NCBI GenBank assembly: GCA_945893145.1
Contig: CAMDDZ010000004.1
Location: 1 to 64,000, forward strand
DNA from: Rhodoplanes serenus
GTDB lineage: Bacteria; Pseudomonadota; Alphaproteobacteria; Rhizobiales; Xanthobacteraceae
Length of the DNA stretch: 64,000 nt
Direction of reading: 5' to 3'
Positions 15,562-25,032 of the stretch are shown piece by piece. Both the position numbers and the translations under genes were made by a program. The stretch's first letter is position 1. Each line of letters begins with the position of its first letter. Below the pieces are notes generated by a model. The model worked only from the letters and a program-made list of their open reading frames with translations, searched no databases and was not told the origin of the DNA.

Positions 15562-16542
15562 TCAGCCTTTCAGCTTGAACAGCTTTTGCGCATTGGTCCG
15601 GCCGATCTTCAGCCGGTCCTCTTCGCCGATCATCAGCGCGTCGAACCACAGCGCGGCGTGATCGATGTTCTCGAACGGCCAATCGGTCGAGAACATGATG
15701 CGGTCGGAGCCGTTCACCATCAGCGCGGTGAGGAGCGCCTGCGTGCAGAAGTTGCCCGACACCGTGATGTGGACGTTGTTCTGGAAATACTCGCCGATCT
15801 TTTTCTTCGCCGGATAGTGATTGCGGTTCGGGATCCAGGCGTTGGCGTTGTCGACGCGCCAGATGTTGAACGGCAGGCCTTCGCCCATGTGGCCGAGGAT
15901 GATCTGCAGGTTCGGATGCTTGTCGAACAGGCCCGAGCCCATCAGCCGCAGCGCGTGCACGGCTGTCTCGTGGCCGAACGCCCAGATCGGCCCCATCAGC
16001 CACTCGGCGCCCTTGTAGATGCGCGAATCCTGCGGCAGCGGATTGCGCGGATGCAGGTAGAACGGCACGTCGAGCTTCGCGAACGCGTCCCAGAACGGCC
16101 AATATTGTTTCTCGTCGAGATAGGCGATCGTGTTCGGGTCGCCGATCTGCGAGAAGCCGTTGGCGAGTGCGCCCACCATGCCGAGCTCTTTCACGCAGCG
16201 CTCCATCTCGCGCGCCGCCATGTCGGGGTCTTGCAGCGGCAGTGCGGCCAGCGCCTGAAAGCGATCGGGGCGCTTCTTCACCTGTTCGGCCAGATAGTCG
16301 TTCGCTTTGCGCGCGATCTCGTTGGCGCGCTTCGGATCGGGGATGGCCTGGATGGCGGGCGCGTTGAGCGAGAGAACCATCATCTCCATGCCGAACTCGT
16401 CCATCAGGCGAAGACGCCGGCCGTGGATGTCCATGATGCGGTCGCGCACCTCGACCCAAGTTTGCTCGGGAAAGAATCCCTTCGAGTCCATCAACGTGTC
16501 GTCGATGGCGAAATGCTCTTCGAGCCCGATCTTGCCTTTCAT
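15562..16542 (-). CDS. Gamma-resorcylate (2,6-dihydroxybenzoate) decarboxylase
   Basis: 326 residues of the amidohydrolase superfamily. The ATG at 16542 is chosen because GGGAGGACC lies just upstream and the family starts MKGKIGLEEHF. All residues expected of gamma-resorcylate decarboxylases are in place: Glu8 and His10 (LEEH), His164 (YLHPRNPLPQDS), His218 (ILGHMGEG) and Asp287 (FSTDWPFENIDHA). The enzyme reversibly and non-oxidatively decarboxylates 2,6-dihydroxybenzoate to resorcinol with a divalent metal. Resorcinol hydroxylase and ring-cleavage genes are not adjacent, so it is an isolated copy. Confidence 0.85.
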   Translation of the reverse strand: MKGKIGLEEHFAIDDTLMDSKGFFPEQTWVEVRDRIMDIHGRRLRLMDEFGMEMMVLSLNAPAIQAIPDPKRANEIARKANDYLAEQVKKRPDRFQALAALPLQDPDMAAREMERCVKELGMVGALANGFSQIGDPNTIAYLDEKQYWPFWDAFAKLDVPFYLHPRNPLPQDSRIYKGAEWLMGPIWAFGHETAVHALRLMGSGLFDKHPNLQIILGHMGEGLPFNIWRVDNANAWIPNRNHYPAKKKIGEYFQNNVHITVSGNFCTQALLTALMVNGSDRIMFSTDWPFENIDHAALWFDALMIGEEDRLKIGRTNAQKLFKLKG

Positions 16543-16595
16543 TGTGGTCCTCCCGTTCCGGCGGGGGCATCCTATGCGGGCCACTTGAAAAAGCG

Positions 16596-16619
16596 AAAGC
16601 CGCCCGGAGGCGGCTTTTT
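16596..16619 (-). terminator. Terminator hairpin downstream of tRNA-Ala
   Basis: AAAGCCGCC and GGCGGCTTT form a 9-bp stem with a CGGA loop. Reading leftwards from the tRNA, the stem is followed by CGCTTTTTC; in the plus direction TT and G follow. It sits between the tRNA and the decarboxylase start, so it should end the tRNA transcript. A separate hairpin, AAATTTCGC/GCGAAATTT (16658-16678), lies directly after the tRNA and overlaps its CCA end by one base. Confidence 0.7.
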
Positions 16620-16677
16620 GTTACCAGCCAGCCTTCGCCCTACGGGCTTCGGCGGGCAAATTTCGCTGCGCGAAATT

Positions 16678-16753
16678 TGGTGGAGCCAGGCGGGATCGAA
16701 CCGCCGACCTCCTGCATGCCATGCAGGCGCTCTCCCAGCTGAGCTATGGCCCC
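16678..16753 (-). tRNA. tRNA-Ala (GGC anticodon)
   Basis: A 76-base cloverleaf with an encoded CCA end (16678-16680). The acceptor stem GGGGCCA pairs with TGGCTCC, the D-arm is AGCTCAGCTGGGAGAGC, and the anticodon stem CCTGC/GCAGG encloses the loop ATGGCAT (anticodon GGC, read for GCC/GCU codons). The T-arm is GGCGGTTCGATCCCGCC, and the discriminator base is A. All invariant positions fit alanine tRNA. Confidence 0.97.
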
Positions 16754-16811
16754 TTATGGGACGGTGTTGGACAGGGCGACCGAACCCGGCCGCCATGGCC
16801 CGACGCCGGTA

Positions 16812-17258
16812 TCAGGTTTCCTCCTCGTCCTCGCGGCCCTCGCCGACAATGTCGGTGACGTCCTCGTCGCCTTCGTCCTGCTCTTCGATGAAGGTCGAGT
16901 CGTCGTCGGCCGTGGTCTCCTCGATTTCGATGTCGTCGCCCTCGGCGGCATCGCCATCCTTCTTTTTGCCGGTGGCTTCGGCGTCAGCCTCCTCGAGCGA
17001 GACGAACTCCGGATCGCCAGCCTCGGCGGCGACGGGCTTCGGCTGCTCCTTCGCGCGCGCCGCGAGTGCGGCTGCTGCGGCGGCAACCGATGCAGCCGCC
17101 GCTACGGCGGCGGCGTCAGGCCGCGACCGTGACACCGGAACCACCACCTCAAACACCGTGCCGCACTTCGGGCAGGTGATCGGAGCTTTGTTCAGGTCAT
17201 AGAACTTTGCGCTGCAACTGGCGCAGAGACGCTTTGTACCGAGCTCTGGTTTTGCCAC
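16812..17258 (-). CDS. TIGR02300-family zinc-ribbon/acidic-tail protein
   Basis: 148 residues. The N-terminus has a zinc-ribbon-like part with [20 protein letters not shown]: Cys pairs CxxC and CxxC around the FYDLN motif that names the family (FYDLN acid). The middle is an Ala-rich stretch, and the C-terminal third is extremely acidic (Asp/Glu-rich, [18 protein letters not shown]). It is cytoplasmic and its function is not established. It is divergent from aroA, as is usual in this order. Confidence 0.85.
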   Translation of the reverse strand: MAKPELGTKRLCASCSAKFYDLNKAPITCPKCGTVFEVVVPVSRSRPDAAAVAAAASVAAAAAALAARAKEQPKPVAAEAGDPEFVSLEEADAEATGKKKDGDAAEGDDIEIEETTADDDSTFIEEQDEGDEDVTDIVGEGREDEEET

Positions 17259-17394
17259 TTCGGAATCCTTGGGACAGTCTGGAAGACTGAAAAAGTGGCG
17301 TTTCCCTTGGCCGCTTGCAATGGCCCTGTCAATAGCGCCTCGCCCGAATGGGAACCTCGTGCTAGGAGGTCGCGCTAAAGCACGGATTGCCGAC

Positions 17395-18732
17395 GTGGAC
17401 CCCGCCGCACCCCTATCCCCGCTGACCGCCCGCCGTTCTGGGCCCTTTCAGGGCACGGCGCGCGTGCCGGGCGACAAGTCGATCTCGCTGCGTTCACTGA
17501 TCCTGGGGGCTCTTGCGGTCGGCGAGACCCGGATCACCGGCATGCTGGAAGGCGAGGACGCCATCAGCACCGCCAACGCCATGAAGGCGCTTGGTGCCAC
17601 TGTTGAGCGCACCGGTGAAAAGGCGTGGCGGGTGCTGGGCGTGGGCGTCGCGGGCTTCGCCGCGCCCCGTGCGGCGCTGGATTTTGGCAATTCCGGCACG
17701 GGCTGCCGCCTCGCCATGGGGGCGGTCGCCGGTTGCCCGATTGTGGCAACCTTCGATGGCGACGCGAGCCTGCGCACGCGGCCGATGCGGCGCATCCTCG
17801 ACCCGTTGGAGAAGATGGGCGCTCGTACGCGCCAGCAGGCGGACGGCGGGCGTCTGCCGCTAACCATGCAGGGCGCCCGCGATCCGCTGCCAATCGTCTA
17901 TGAGGCGCCGGTGCCCTCGGCTCAGTTGAAGTCGGCGGTGCTGTTGGCAGGCCTTGCGGCGCCCGGCACGACCGTGGTGATCGAAAAGGAGGCGACCCGC
18001 GACCACACCGAGAAGATGCTCAAGCATTTCGGTGCGAGCCTGCGCGTCGAGGCGATTGGCGATCATGGCCGCCGCATTACGCTCGAAGGCCAGCCCGAGC
18101 TCGAAGGCGCGCCCATGATGGTGCCGGGCGATCCTTCGTCGGCGGCCTTCGCGATGGTGGCGGCGCTGATCGTGCCTGGCTCGGAGATATTGCTCCCTGG
18201 CGTGATGATGAATCCGCTGCGCAACGGCCTGCTGACGACGCTGAAGGAGATGGGCGCGACCATCGAGATCGTGGCAACGCGCAACGAGGGCGGCGAGGAC
18301 GTCGCCGATCTGCGCGTGCGCGCCTGCGCGTTCAAGGGCGTCGATGTGCCGGCCGAGCGTGCGCCGACCATGATCGACGAATATCCGATCCTCGCGATTG
18401 CTGCGGCTTTCGCTGAAGGCACGACGCGCATGCGGGGCTTGAAGGAGCTGCGGGTGAAGGAATCCGACCGGCTCGAAGCCACTGCGGCGCTACTCAGCGG
18501 CAATGGCGTCGCGGTCGAGATCGAGGGCGACGACCTCATCGTTCACGGCAAAGGCCGCGCGCCCGGCGGCGGCCTGGTCAAGACCCACATGGATCATCGC
18601 ATCGCCATGTCGGCGCTGGTGCTCGGTTGCGCCAGCGAGCAGCCGGTCACGGTGGACGACGCAGCGTTCATTGCGACGAGCTTTCCAGGGTTTGCCGAAC
18701 TGATGCGCTCGCTCGGCGCGGACTATTCATGA
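17395..18732 (+). CDS. aroA: 3-phosphoshikimate 1-carboxyvinyltransferase (EPSP synthase)
   Basis: 445 residues from the GTG at 17395, the normal length. Starts further upstream (ATG 17320, TTG 17269) add unlike residues, and a GGAGG lies 25 bases before the GTG, so the start is not certain. The phosphate- and substrate-binding part is [12 protein letters not shown], with [12 protein letters not shown] and the C-terminal LRVKESDRL. It joins shikimate-3-phosphate and phosphoenolpyruvate. It is a class II type, as judged by similarity to CP4 EPSPS, but has Gly101 where glyphosate-tolerant CP4 has Ala100. It overlaps cmk by 4 bases. Confidence 0.93.
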   Translation: MDPAAPLSPLTARRSGPFQGTARVPGDKSISLRSLILGALAVGETRITGMLEGEDAISTANAMKALGATVERTGEKAWRVLGVGVAGFAAPRAALDFGNSGTGCRLAMGAVAGCPIVATFDGDASLRTRPMRRILDPLEKMGARTRQQADGGRLPLTMQGARDPLPIVYEAPVPSAQLKSAVLLAGLAAPGTTVVIEKEATRDHTEKMLKHFGASLRVEAIGDHGRRITLEGQPELEGAPMMVPGDPSSAAFAMVAALIVPGSEILLPGVMMNPLRNGLLTTLKEMGATIEIVATRNEGGEDVADLRVRACAFKGVDVPAERAPTMIDEYPILAIAAAFAEGTTRMRGLKELRVKESDRLEATAALLSGNGVAVEIEGDDLIVHGKGRAPGGGLVKTHMDHRIAMSALVLGCASEQPVTVDDAAFIATSFPGFAELMRSLGADYS

Positions 18733-19352
18733 TCATCGCCATCGACGGACCGGCGGCTTCCGGCAAGGGCACGCTCGGAAAAAAGCTCGCCGCGCATTAC
18801 GGCTTCCGCCATCTCGACACGGGTTTGCTCTACCGCGCGGTCGCGAAGGCGCTGCTCGATGCCGGCCACTCGCCGCGTCATCAGGCGCGTGCGGTGGCGG
18901 CTGCGGATGCGCTCGACCCGGCGCATTTCGACGATGTTGCGCTCAAGAGCCAGGCCGTCGGCGAGGCGGCGTCGATTGTGTCGGCGATCCCGGAAGTTCG
19001 CATGGCGCTGCTCGCGCTCCAGCGCAATTTCGCCAAAGCGCAGCCCGGCGCCGTGCTCGACGGGCGTGACATCGGCACGGTCATCTGTCCGCACGCGGAT
19101 GTGAAGATTTTCGTCACCGCCACGCCGCAGGTACGCGCCGGCCGGCGCTTCGCCGAACTGACGGCGCGCGGCGAGAGTGCAGCCGAAGCTGACGTGTTGG
19201 CCGATATCCTCAAGCGCGATGAGCGCGACATGGGCCGCGCGACGGCCCCGCTCAAGCAGGCCGACGATGCGCACCTGCTCGACACCACCACGCTCGACAT
19301 CGACGGGGCGTTCCGCGCCGCCCTGGCGCTGGTGGAACAGGCGCGGCGATAG
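18729..19352 (+). CDS. cmk: Cytidylate kinase
   Basis: 207 residues from the ATG that overlaps the aroA stop (ATGA). The P-loop is [18 protein letters not shown] near residue 5, and the CMP-binding region is [12 protein letters not shown] and [20 protein letters not shown]. It phosphorylates CMP and dCMP to the diphosphates. It is translationally coupled to aroA and followed by rpsA, a very conserved order. Confidence 0.95.
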   Translation: MIIAIDGPAASGKGTLGKKLAAHYGFRHLDTGLLYRAVAKALLDAGHSPRHQARAVAAADALDPAHFDDVALKSQAVGEAASIVSAIPEVRMALLALQRNFAKAQPGAVLDGRDIGTVICPHADVKIFVTATPQVRAGRRFAELTARGESAAEADVLADILKRDERDMGRATAPLKQADDAHLLDTTTLDIDGAFRAALALVEQARR

Positions 19353-19670
19353 GGCTCAGCTCGGCCTTGCCGGATATGCCGCATTTGGCTATATCCGCGC
19401 GGTTCCGGGCTGCCGTAGCCATCGTCGAAGCCGCACAAGTGGGTTGAGGGTGTGTTTGCCCTCGATTTTGGGCCAAAACCCATAGCTTTTGCTGCGGAAA
19501 CACACGGCACCGGATCAAATCATTGTCCCGACCGTTCGGATGATCGGGCCGGCCCGCTGGAGCGACCTTTCGGGGGAGCTTTTGCGGCTGCCAAGGGTCG
19601 CGGGGCTCTTGGCCCGAACGGAAGAGACGTAACGCAACACAAGCCGCCGGTCGTCCCGTTAGGAGATTTC
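19353..19670 (+). other. rpsA leader region
   Basis: 318 bases with no gene. It contains a hairpin GAGGG/CCCTC (19446-19463) and the palindrome TTTTGGGCCAAAA (19466-19478). A clear AGGAG Shine-Dalgarno (19661-19665) precedes rpsA. A structured leader or protein-binding site for rpsA control is possible. No clear -35/-10 pair was found by eye. Confidence 0.4.
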
Positions 19671-21389
19671 ATGGCCACAGCTACCGCTGCCGCGCCGTCG
19701 CGCGAAGATTTTGCCAAGTTGCTTGAGGAGTCGTTTACGCAGGGCGGCTCCCCTATGGAAGGGTCCGTCGTCAAAGGTATCGTCGTCGGTATCGAGAAGG
19801 ACCTCGCCGTCATCGACGTCGGGGCCAAGACCGAAGGGCGCGTCGCGCTCAAGGAATTTGCGGCTCCGGGCCGCCCGAACGAGATCAAGATCGGCGACAC
19901 CGTCGAGGTCTATCTCGAGCGCGTCGAGAACGCGCTGGGCGAAGCGGTGCTGTCGCGCGACAAGGCACGCCGCGAAGAAAGTTGGGGCAAGCTCGAGCAG
20001 GCCTTCAAGAACAACGAGAAGGTCTCGGGCGTCATCTTCAATCAGGTCAAGGGCGGCTTCACCGTCGATCTCGACGGCGCAGTGGCGTTCCTGCCGCGCT
20101 CGCAGGTGGACATCCGTCCGATCCGCGACGTTGGTCCGCTGATGAACCAGCCGCAGCCGTTCCAGATCCTGAAGATGGATCGCCGGCGCGGCAACATCGT
20201 CGTGTCGCGCCGCACCGTGCTGGAAGAGACCCGCGCCGAGCAGCGCCAGGAGTTGGTGCAGAACCTCGAAGAGGGTCAGGTCATCGACGGCGTGGTCAAG
20301 AACATCACCGACTACGGCGCGTTCGTGGACCTTGGCGGTATCGACGGCCTGTTGCACGTCACCGACATTGCGTGGCGGCGCGTCAATCACCCGACCGAAG
20401 TGCTCAACATCGGTCAGCAGGTGAAGGTCAAGATCATCAAGATCAACCACGAGACGCACCGCATCTCGCTCGGCATGAAGCAACTGCTCGACGATCCGTG
20501 GCAGGGCATCGAAGCCAAGTTCCCGGTCGCCGCGCGCTTCAAGGGCCGCGTCACCAACATCACCGACTACGGCGCGTTCGTGGAATTGGAGCCGGGCATC
20601 GAGGGACTGATCCACGTCTCCGAAATGTCGTGGACCAAGAAGAACGTGCATCCCGGCAAGATCGTCTCGACCTCTCAGGAGGTCGAGGTGCAGGTGTTGG
20701 AGGTCGATCCGGTCAAGCGCCGCATTTCGCTCGGCCTCAAGCAGACCATGCGCAATCCGTGGGAAGTCTTTGTCGAGAAGTATCCGCCCGGCACCAACAT
20801 CGAAGGCGAGGTTAAGAACAAGACCGAGTTCGGTCTGTTCCTCGGTCTCGACGGCGACGTGGACGGCATGGTTCATCTGTCCGATCTCGACTGGAAGCGT
20901 CCCGGCGAGCAGGTGATCGAGGAGTTCAAAAAGGGCGACAAGGTCCAGGCCGTGGTGCTCGACGTCGATGTCGAAAAGGAGCGCATTTCGCTCGGCATCA
21001 AGCAGCTCCAGGGCGATCCGATGGCGACCGCCGGCGAGATGAAGAAGGGCGACGTCGTCACCGGCGAGGTGATCGACGTGAAGGAGCCTGGCATCGAGGT
21101 GAAGATCGTCGGCACCGATCTCAGCTCGTTCATCAAGCGCTCCGAGCTCGCACGCGATCGCAACGACCAGCGTTCCGACCGCTTCCAGGTCGGCCAGAAG
21201 GTCGATGCCCGCATCACTCAGTTCGACCGCCGCACCCGCAAGGTGCAGCTGTCGATCAAGGCGCTTGAAGTGGCCGAGGAGAAGGAGGCCATCGCTCAGT
21301 ACGGCTCCTCCGATTCCGGCGCCACGCTCGGCGACATCCTCGGCACCGCGCTCAAGCGCAAGGGCGAGGAAGACCCCAAGGCTGAATAA
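19671..21389 (+). CDS. rpsA: 30S ribosomal protein S1
   Basis: 572 residues with six OB-fold S1 domains. The recurring VKNITDYGAFVDLGGIDGL-type blocks are visible (for example VKNITDYGAFVDL, then VTNITDYGAFVEL, then VKNKTEFGLFLGL, and the repeated RISLGMKQL, RISLGLKQT and RISLGIKQL tails). S1 recruits and unfolds mRNA at the 30S platform. The start ATG at 19671 has an AGGAG 6 bases upstream; longer in-frame readings begin in the leader and are not family-like. A strong terminator follows. Confidence 0.97.
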   Translation: MATATAAAPSREDFAKLLEESFTQGGSPMEGSVVKGIVVGIEKDLAVIDVGAKTEGRVALKEFAAPGRPNEIKIGDTVEVYLERVENALGEAVLSRDKARREESWGKLEQAFKNNEKVSGVIFNQVKGGFTVDLDGAVAFLPRSQVDIRPIRDVGPLMNQPQPFQILKMDRRRGNIVVSRRTVLEETRAEQRQELVQNLEEGQVIDGVVKNITDYGAFVDLGGIDGLLHVTDIAWRRVNHPTEVLNIGQQVKVKIIKINHETHRISLGMKQLLDDPWQGIEAKFPVAARFKGRVTNITDYGAFVELEPGIEGLIHVSEMSWTKKNVHPGKIVSTSQEVEVQVLEVDPVKRRISLGLKQTMRNPWEVFVEKYPPGTNIEGEVKNKTEFGLFLGLDGDVDGMVHLSDLDWKRPGEQVIEEFKKGDKVQAVVLDVDVEKERISLGIKQLQGDPMATAGEMKKGDVVTGEVIDVKEPGIEVKIVGTDLSSFIKRSELARDRNDQRSDRFQVGQKVDARITQFDRRTRKVQLSIKALEVAEEKEAIAQYGSSDSGATLGDILGTALKRKGEEDPKAE

Positions 21390-21417
21390 CCCACCGGCTA
21401 AAGCCGAAAAACAATCG

Positions 21418-21449
21418 CCCCCGGACCGGTGGTCCGGGGGTCGCTTTTT
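21418..21449 (+). terminator. Rho-independent terminator of rpsA
   Basis: CCCCCGGACC (21418-21427), a GGT loop, and GGTCCGGGGG (21431-21440) form a perfect 10-bp G+C stem. It is followed by TCGCTTTTTC. Confidence 0.9.
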
Positions 21450-21554
21450 CAGGGGGGCGGTCCTAATTGTCGTCCATCGGGCAAAGCCCGGTGTTTGCGG
21501 ATAGAATAGCGTTCGAATCAAAATCGAAGGAACGCGGCCAAAAGGAATCGAACT

Positions 21555-22538
21555 ATGTCGCTCGATGCCGACCACATCGTCGATCGCCGCCGCATGCGGC
21601 GCAAGCTGACCTTCTGGCGTGTCCTCACTGTCCTGATTGCCGTGATCGCGGTTGTGGGCCTCACCGCGTTGCTGACGCGCGGCGGCCCCGGCCTCGCATC
21701 GGGACCGGGCGCCGGCATTGCGCGAGTCAATATCGAGGGCCTTATTCGCGCCAATCAGCAGCGCAGCGAGGCGTTCGCGCGACTTGCCAACTCAAGCGTG
21801 AAGGCTGTGATCATTCACATCAACAGCCCGGGTGGCACGGTGGCCGGCTCCGAGCAGCTTTACGACTCGCTGATGCTGCTCAAGGCGAAGAAGCCGGTGG
21901 TGGTTGTGGTCGACGGCCTTGCCGCATCCGGCGGCTATATCGCCGCGATGGCGTCCGATTACATCGTCGCGCAGCAGACGTCGCTGGTCGGTTCGATCGG
22001 CGTGATCTTCCAGTTTCCGAACTTCGGCGAGCTGCTCAAAACCGTCGGCGTGAAGGTCGAGGAGGTGAAGTCCTCCCCGCTCAAGGCGGCGCCCAACGGC
22101 TATGAGCCGACGAGCCCCGAGGCGCGCGCAGCACTTGAGGCGCTGGTTGCGGATTCCTACGCCTGGTTCAAAGGCATGGTGCGCGACCGCCGCAAGCTCG
22201 ACGGCGCAGCGCTTGACCAGGTGGCCGATGGCCGGGTGTTCACCGGCCGCCAGGCACTGCCGCTTAAGCTGATCGACGAGATCGGTAACGAACAGACCGC
22301 GGTCGATTGGCTGGTGAAACAGAAGGGCATCGCCCCGAACACGCCGGTTCGCGATTACCGGTTGACCCCGCGGTTCGGCGATCTGCCGTTCCTGCATGTG
22401 GCGGTGGCCGGGGCGCTGGACGCCGCAGGCCTCACGTCCTTCGCCCGGCGGATTGAGGACTGGGGCACCTTCCAGGCGGTTGAGCGGCTCAACCTTGACG
22501 GTCTCTTGGCGCTTTGGCACCCTCAGGTGACCAATTGA
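21555..22538 (+). CDS. sppA: Signal peptide peptidase SppA (S49 family)
   Basis: 327 residues. An N-terminal membrane anchor (WRVLTVLIAVIAVVGLTALL, about 21-40) is followed by a periplasmic Ser-Lys protease domain. Ser125 in DGLAASGGYIAAM is the nucleophile and Lys177 in SSPLKAAP the general base. INSPGGTVAGSEQ is the oxyanion-region motif. It clears cleaved signal peptides. It is the short single-domain form and lies between rpsA and ihfB. Confidence 0.93.
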   Translation: MSLDADHIVDRRRMRRKLTFWRVLTVLIAVIAVVGLTALLTRGGPGLASGPGAGIARVNIEGLIRANQQRSEAFARLANSSVKAVIIHINSPGGTVAGSEQLYDSLMLLKAKKPVVVVVDGLAASGGYIAAMASDYIVAQQTSLVGSIGVIFQFPNFGELLKTVGVKVEEVKSSPLKAAPNGYEPTSPEARAALEALVADSYAWFKGMVRDRRKLDGAALDQVADGRVFTGRQALPLKLIDEIGNEQTAVDWLVKQKGIAPNTPVRDYRLTPRFGDLPFLHVAVAGALDAAGLTSFARRIEDWGTFQAVERLNLDGLLALWHPQVTN

Positions 22539-22577
22539 TGCAACAGGCCTTTTTGGCCTGAGTGGGGGGTCGCGGCG

Positions 22578-22868
22578 ATGATCAAGTCCGAGCTGGTGCA
22601 GCGCATTTCGGCCGCCAATCCGCACCTTTATCAGCGCGACGTCGAGAACATCGTCAACGCCATTCTCAATGAGATCACCGGCGCGCTGTCGCGCGGCGAT
22701 CGCGTCGAGCTGCGCGGCTTCGGCGCCTTCTCGGTGAAGAACCGTCCGGCCCGCACCGGCCGCAATCCGCGCACCGGCGCGCATGTCGCGGTGGCGCAGA
22801 AGTCCGTGCCGTTCTTCAAGACCGGCAAGGAGATGCGCGAGCGGTTAAATAAGACCGGGACGCCGTAG
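22578..22868 (+). CDS. ihfB: Integration host factor beta subunit
   Basis: 96 residues of the HU/IHF fold. It starts [19 protein letters not shown] and has the DNA-bending arm [20 protein letters not shown] with the intercalating Pro in NPRTGAHV. With IhfA (not here) it bends DNA at sigma-54 promoters, origins and recombination sites. It follows sppA by 39 bases and precedes the lapA-like gene. Confidence 0.95.
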   Translation: MIKSELVQRISAANPHLYQRDVENIVNAILNEITGALSRGDRVELRGFGAFSVKNRPARTGRNPRTGAHVAVAQKSVPFFKTGKEMRERLNKTGTP

Positions 22869-22939
22869 GCCTCGGGCCCGGATCGTCGCTCCGGTTCGCT
22901 TCGCTCGCCATCGCTCGTCCGGGGCATAAGGGCTGCGTG

Positions 22940-23290
22940 ATGCGCAAGTTCGTGTCGGCCTGCATCCTCGTTCCGCTCGCGATCATCATCGTGATGTTCG
23001 CGGTTGCGAACCGCGAGACGATCACGGTGTCGTTCGACCCGTTCGATTCCACACGGCCGGCGTTCGCACTCAGCCTGCCGCTGTTCGTGCTGATTTTCAT
23101 CTTGGTTGGTGCCGGAGTTGTCATCGGCGGAATCGCGACCTGGCTGCGGCAACACCGATGGCGGGTGCGGGCGCGGCGAGCGGAGGCCGACGCGCGCGAT
23201 CTGCGCGAGCAGCTCGACTCGGCGCGCTCGTACCAGAGCCTGCCGCCGCCGGTGGAGTCGCCACCACTCGTCATCCCGCCGCCGATCTGA
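22940..23290 (+). CDS. LapA-domain (DUF1049) membrane protein
   Basis: 116 residues from the ATG at 22940; a GTG precedes it directly. There are two membrane helices (about 6-24, then LPLFVLIFILVGAGVVIGGIA), with NRETITVSFDPF between them as in the LapA/DUF1049 family. A short basic helix and a Pro-rich tail (LPPPVESPPLVIPPP) follow. In E. coli LapA and LapB regulate LpxC turnover, but this protein is an alphaproteobacterial relative and the role is inferred. The region 22869-22930 before it is C+G-rich and repeat-like. Confidence 0.8.
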   Translation: MRKFVSACILVPLAIIIVMFAVANRETITVSFDPFDSTRPAFALSLPLFVLIFILVGAGVVIGGIATWLRQHRWRVRARRAEADARDLREQLDSARSYQSLPPPVESPPLVIPPPI

Positions 23291-23302
23291 AAGTAACGCC
23301 GC

Positions 23303-24247
23303 GTGCGCGTCATAACCGCCGCTGAAATCGCCCAGACATTGACGTATGAGACGTTGATCGATGCGCTGGCGGAGGCATTCCGCGCCGACATCGAGGCGCC
23401 GCCGCGGCACGTGCATATGCTCCCGCAGCCGGACGGCAGCGAGGCCAAGCTCCTGCTGATGCCGGCATGGACGACGGCGGGTGAACAGCTGCTCGGCTGC
23501 AAGCTCGCGAGCGTCTTTCCCGGCAATGCGGATCGCGGCAAGCCATCGGTCCAGGCCAGCTATCTGCTGATGTCCGGTGACACCGGCGAGGGCCTCGCGT
23601 TGCTCGACGGCACGGCGCTGACGCTGTGGCGCACCGCCTGCGCGTCGGCGCTCGCGGCGCGCTACCTCGCACGTGACGACGCCGCGCATCTCGTCATGGT
23701 CGGAGCCGGTGCGCTGGCGCCGCATCTCATCCGCGCTCATTGCGCGGTCCGGCCGATCGAGCGCGTGACCTTGTGGAACCGGACGCGGTCGCGCGCTATC
23801 TCCACCGCCTTCGCGTTGCACGCCGCCGGCATCGAGCCGGTCATGGCCGACGATCTGGAGGCCGCGGTGCGCTCGGCCGACATCGTGTCTTGCGCGACGC
23901 TGGCGAGCGAGCCGCTGGTCCGCGGCGCTTGGCTCAAGAAAGGCGCGCATCTTGATCTCGTCGGCTCGTTCACGCCCAAGATGCGCGAGGCCGACGACGA
24001 GGCGATGCGCCGTGCCCGCGTCTATGTCGATGTGCGGGCGACCGCGGCGAAAGGCTCGGGCGATATCGCAATCCCGCTGAAGAAGAAGGTGCTGCGGCAG
24101 AAGGACATCCAGGGCGATCTGTTCGAGCTCTGCCGTGGCAAGGCCAAGGGCCGCAAACGCAAGGACGAGATCACGCTGTTCAAGTCGATCGGCAATGCGG
24201 TCGAGGATCTGGCGGCCGCCATGCTGGTGTGGCGGCGGCTGCAATAG
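23303..24247 (+). CDS. Ornithine cyclodeaminase/mu-crystallin family protein
   Basis: 314 residues from a GTG. It has the two-part fold of the family: an N-terminal dimerisation part and a Rossmann NAD(P)-binding domain (HLVMVGAGALAPHLIRAH with GAGALA). KPSVQASYLLMSGDTGEGLALLDG-like sequence is the family-typical core (here split around LLMSGDTGEGLALLDGTALT). Members deaminate ornithine to proline or reduce cyclic imino acids such as pyrroline-carboxylates or ketimines. The substrate is unknown. It is inserted between lapA and trpF. Confidence 0.85.
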   Translation: MRVITAAEIAQTLTYETLIDALAEAFRADIEAPPRHVHMLPQPDGSEAKLLLMPAWTTAGEQLLGCKLASVFPGNADRGKPSVQASYLLMSGDTGEGLALLDGTALTLWRTACASALAARYLARDDAAHLVMVGAGALAPHLIRAHCAVRPIERVTLWNRTRSRAISTAFALHAAGIEPVMADDLEAAVRSADIVSCATLASEPLVRGAWLKKGAHLDLVGSFTPKMREADDEAMRRARVYVDVRATAAKGSGDIAIPLKKKVLRQKDIQGDLFELCRGKAKGRKRKDEITLFKSIGNAVEDLAAAMLVWRRLQ

Positions 24248-24291
24248 GCCGTTGGAATATCGGCGCAAAAGGCGCTAGAACCCGGCCAGCC

Positions 24292-25032
24292 ATGCCCTTT
24301 CAAGACATGCCCCTTTTGGTCAAAATCTGCGGCCTCAAGACCCCGGAAGCGCTCGATGCGGCGCTTGGCGCCGGCGCCGACATGGTCGGCTTCGTGTTCT
24401 TTCCGCCGTCGCCGCGCAATCTTGGCTTCGAGGCGGCACGCATGCTGGGCGAGCGGGTGGGCGGCCGGGCGCAGAAGGTCGCGCTCTCGGTCGACGCCAC
24501 CGACGCGGAGCTGGCCGCCGCTGTCGAGGCGCTGCGGCCCGACATGCTCCAGCTCCACGGCAAGGAGACGCTGGAGCGCGTCGCTGCGGTGCGTTCGCGC
24601 TTCCGGTTGCCGGTGATGAAGGCACTGCCGATCGAGCAGAAGTCCGACCTCGCGCCGATCCGCCTTTATGAGAAGGTTGCCGACCGGATTTTGTTCGACG
24701 CCCGCGCGCCACGCGATGCCACGCGGCCCGGCGGGCTTGGCAAAACCTTTGACTGGAATTTGCTGAAGGGCCTCGACCTCGCCGTGCCGTTCATGCTGTC
24801 CGGCGGGCTCGATGCGAGCAACGTCGCCGAGGCGATCGCGATCACGCAGGCGCCTGCGGTCGATGTGTCGTCGGGGGTCGAAAGCGCGCCGGGCGTGAAA
24901 GATATCGAGAAAATTCATGCCTTCATCCGGGCCGCGCGCGGAATCCCCGACGATCCGCCCGAACGAGGCAGGGCTGAGCCCGACCAGCCGCGCCGGCAGG
25001 TTCCCGGCTCCATTACCGACGTGACCGCATGA
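24292..25032 (+). CDS. trpF: Phosphoribosylanthranilate isomerase
   Basis: 246 residues. The start is the ATG at 24292 or 24307 (the latter begins MPLLVKICG, the family core). The TIM barrel has KICGLKTPE near the start with the catalytic Cys and a later catalytic Asp (LFDAR), phosphate-binding residues [13 protein letters not shown], and the end [15 protein letters not shown]. It converts PRA to CdRP in tryptophan synthesis. A C-terminal tail of about 25 residues, rich in Pro and Arg, extends past the usual end. It overlaps trpB by ATGA. Confidence 0.95.
   Translation: MPFQDMPLLVKICGLKTPEALDAALGAGADMVGFVFFPPSPRNLGFEAARMLGERVGGRAQKVALSVDATDAELAAAVEALRPDMLQLHGKETLERVAAVRSRFRLPVMKALPIEQKSDLAPIRLYEKVADRILFDARAPRDATRPGGLGKTFDWNLLKGLDLAVPFMLSGGLDASNVAEAIAITQAPAVDVSSGVESAPGVKDIEKIHAFIRAARGIPDDPPERGRAEPDQPRRQVPGSITDVTA

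Noticed and set aside
15586-17202. 538-residue open frame on the plus strand
   Set aside because: It lies opposite the gamma-resorcylate decarboxylase and the tRNA and has no recognisable motif. It is a shadow of G+C-rich coding sequence.
19659-21575. 638-residue open frame on the minus strand
   Set aside because: It is antisense to rpsA and shows no family motif.
22631-24268. 545-residue open frame on the minus strand
   Set aside because: It is antisense to ihfB, lapA-like and the cyclodeaminase-like gene. The sense genes are clearly real.
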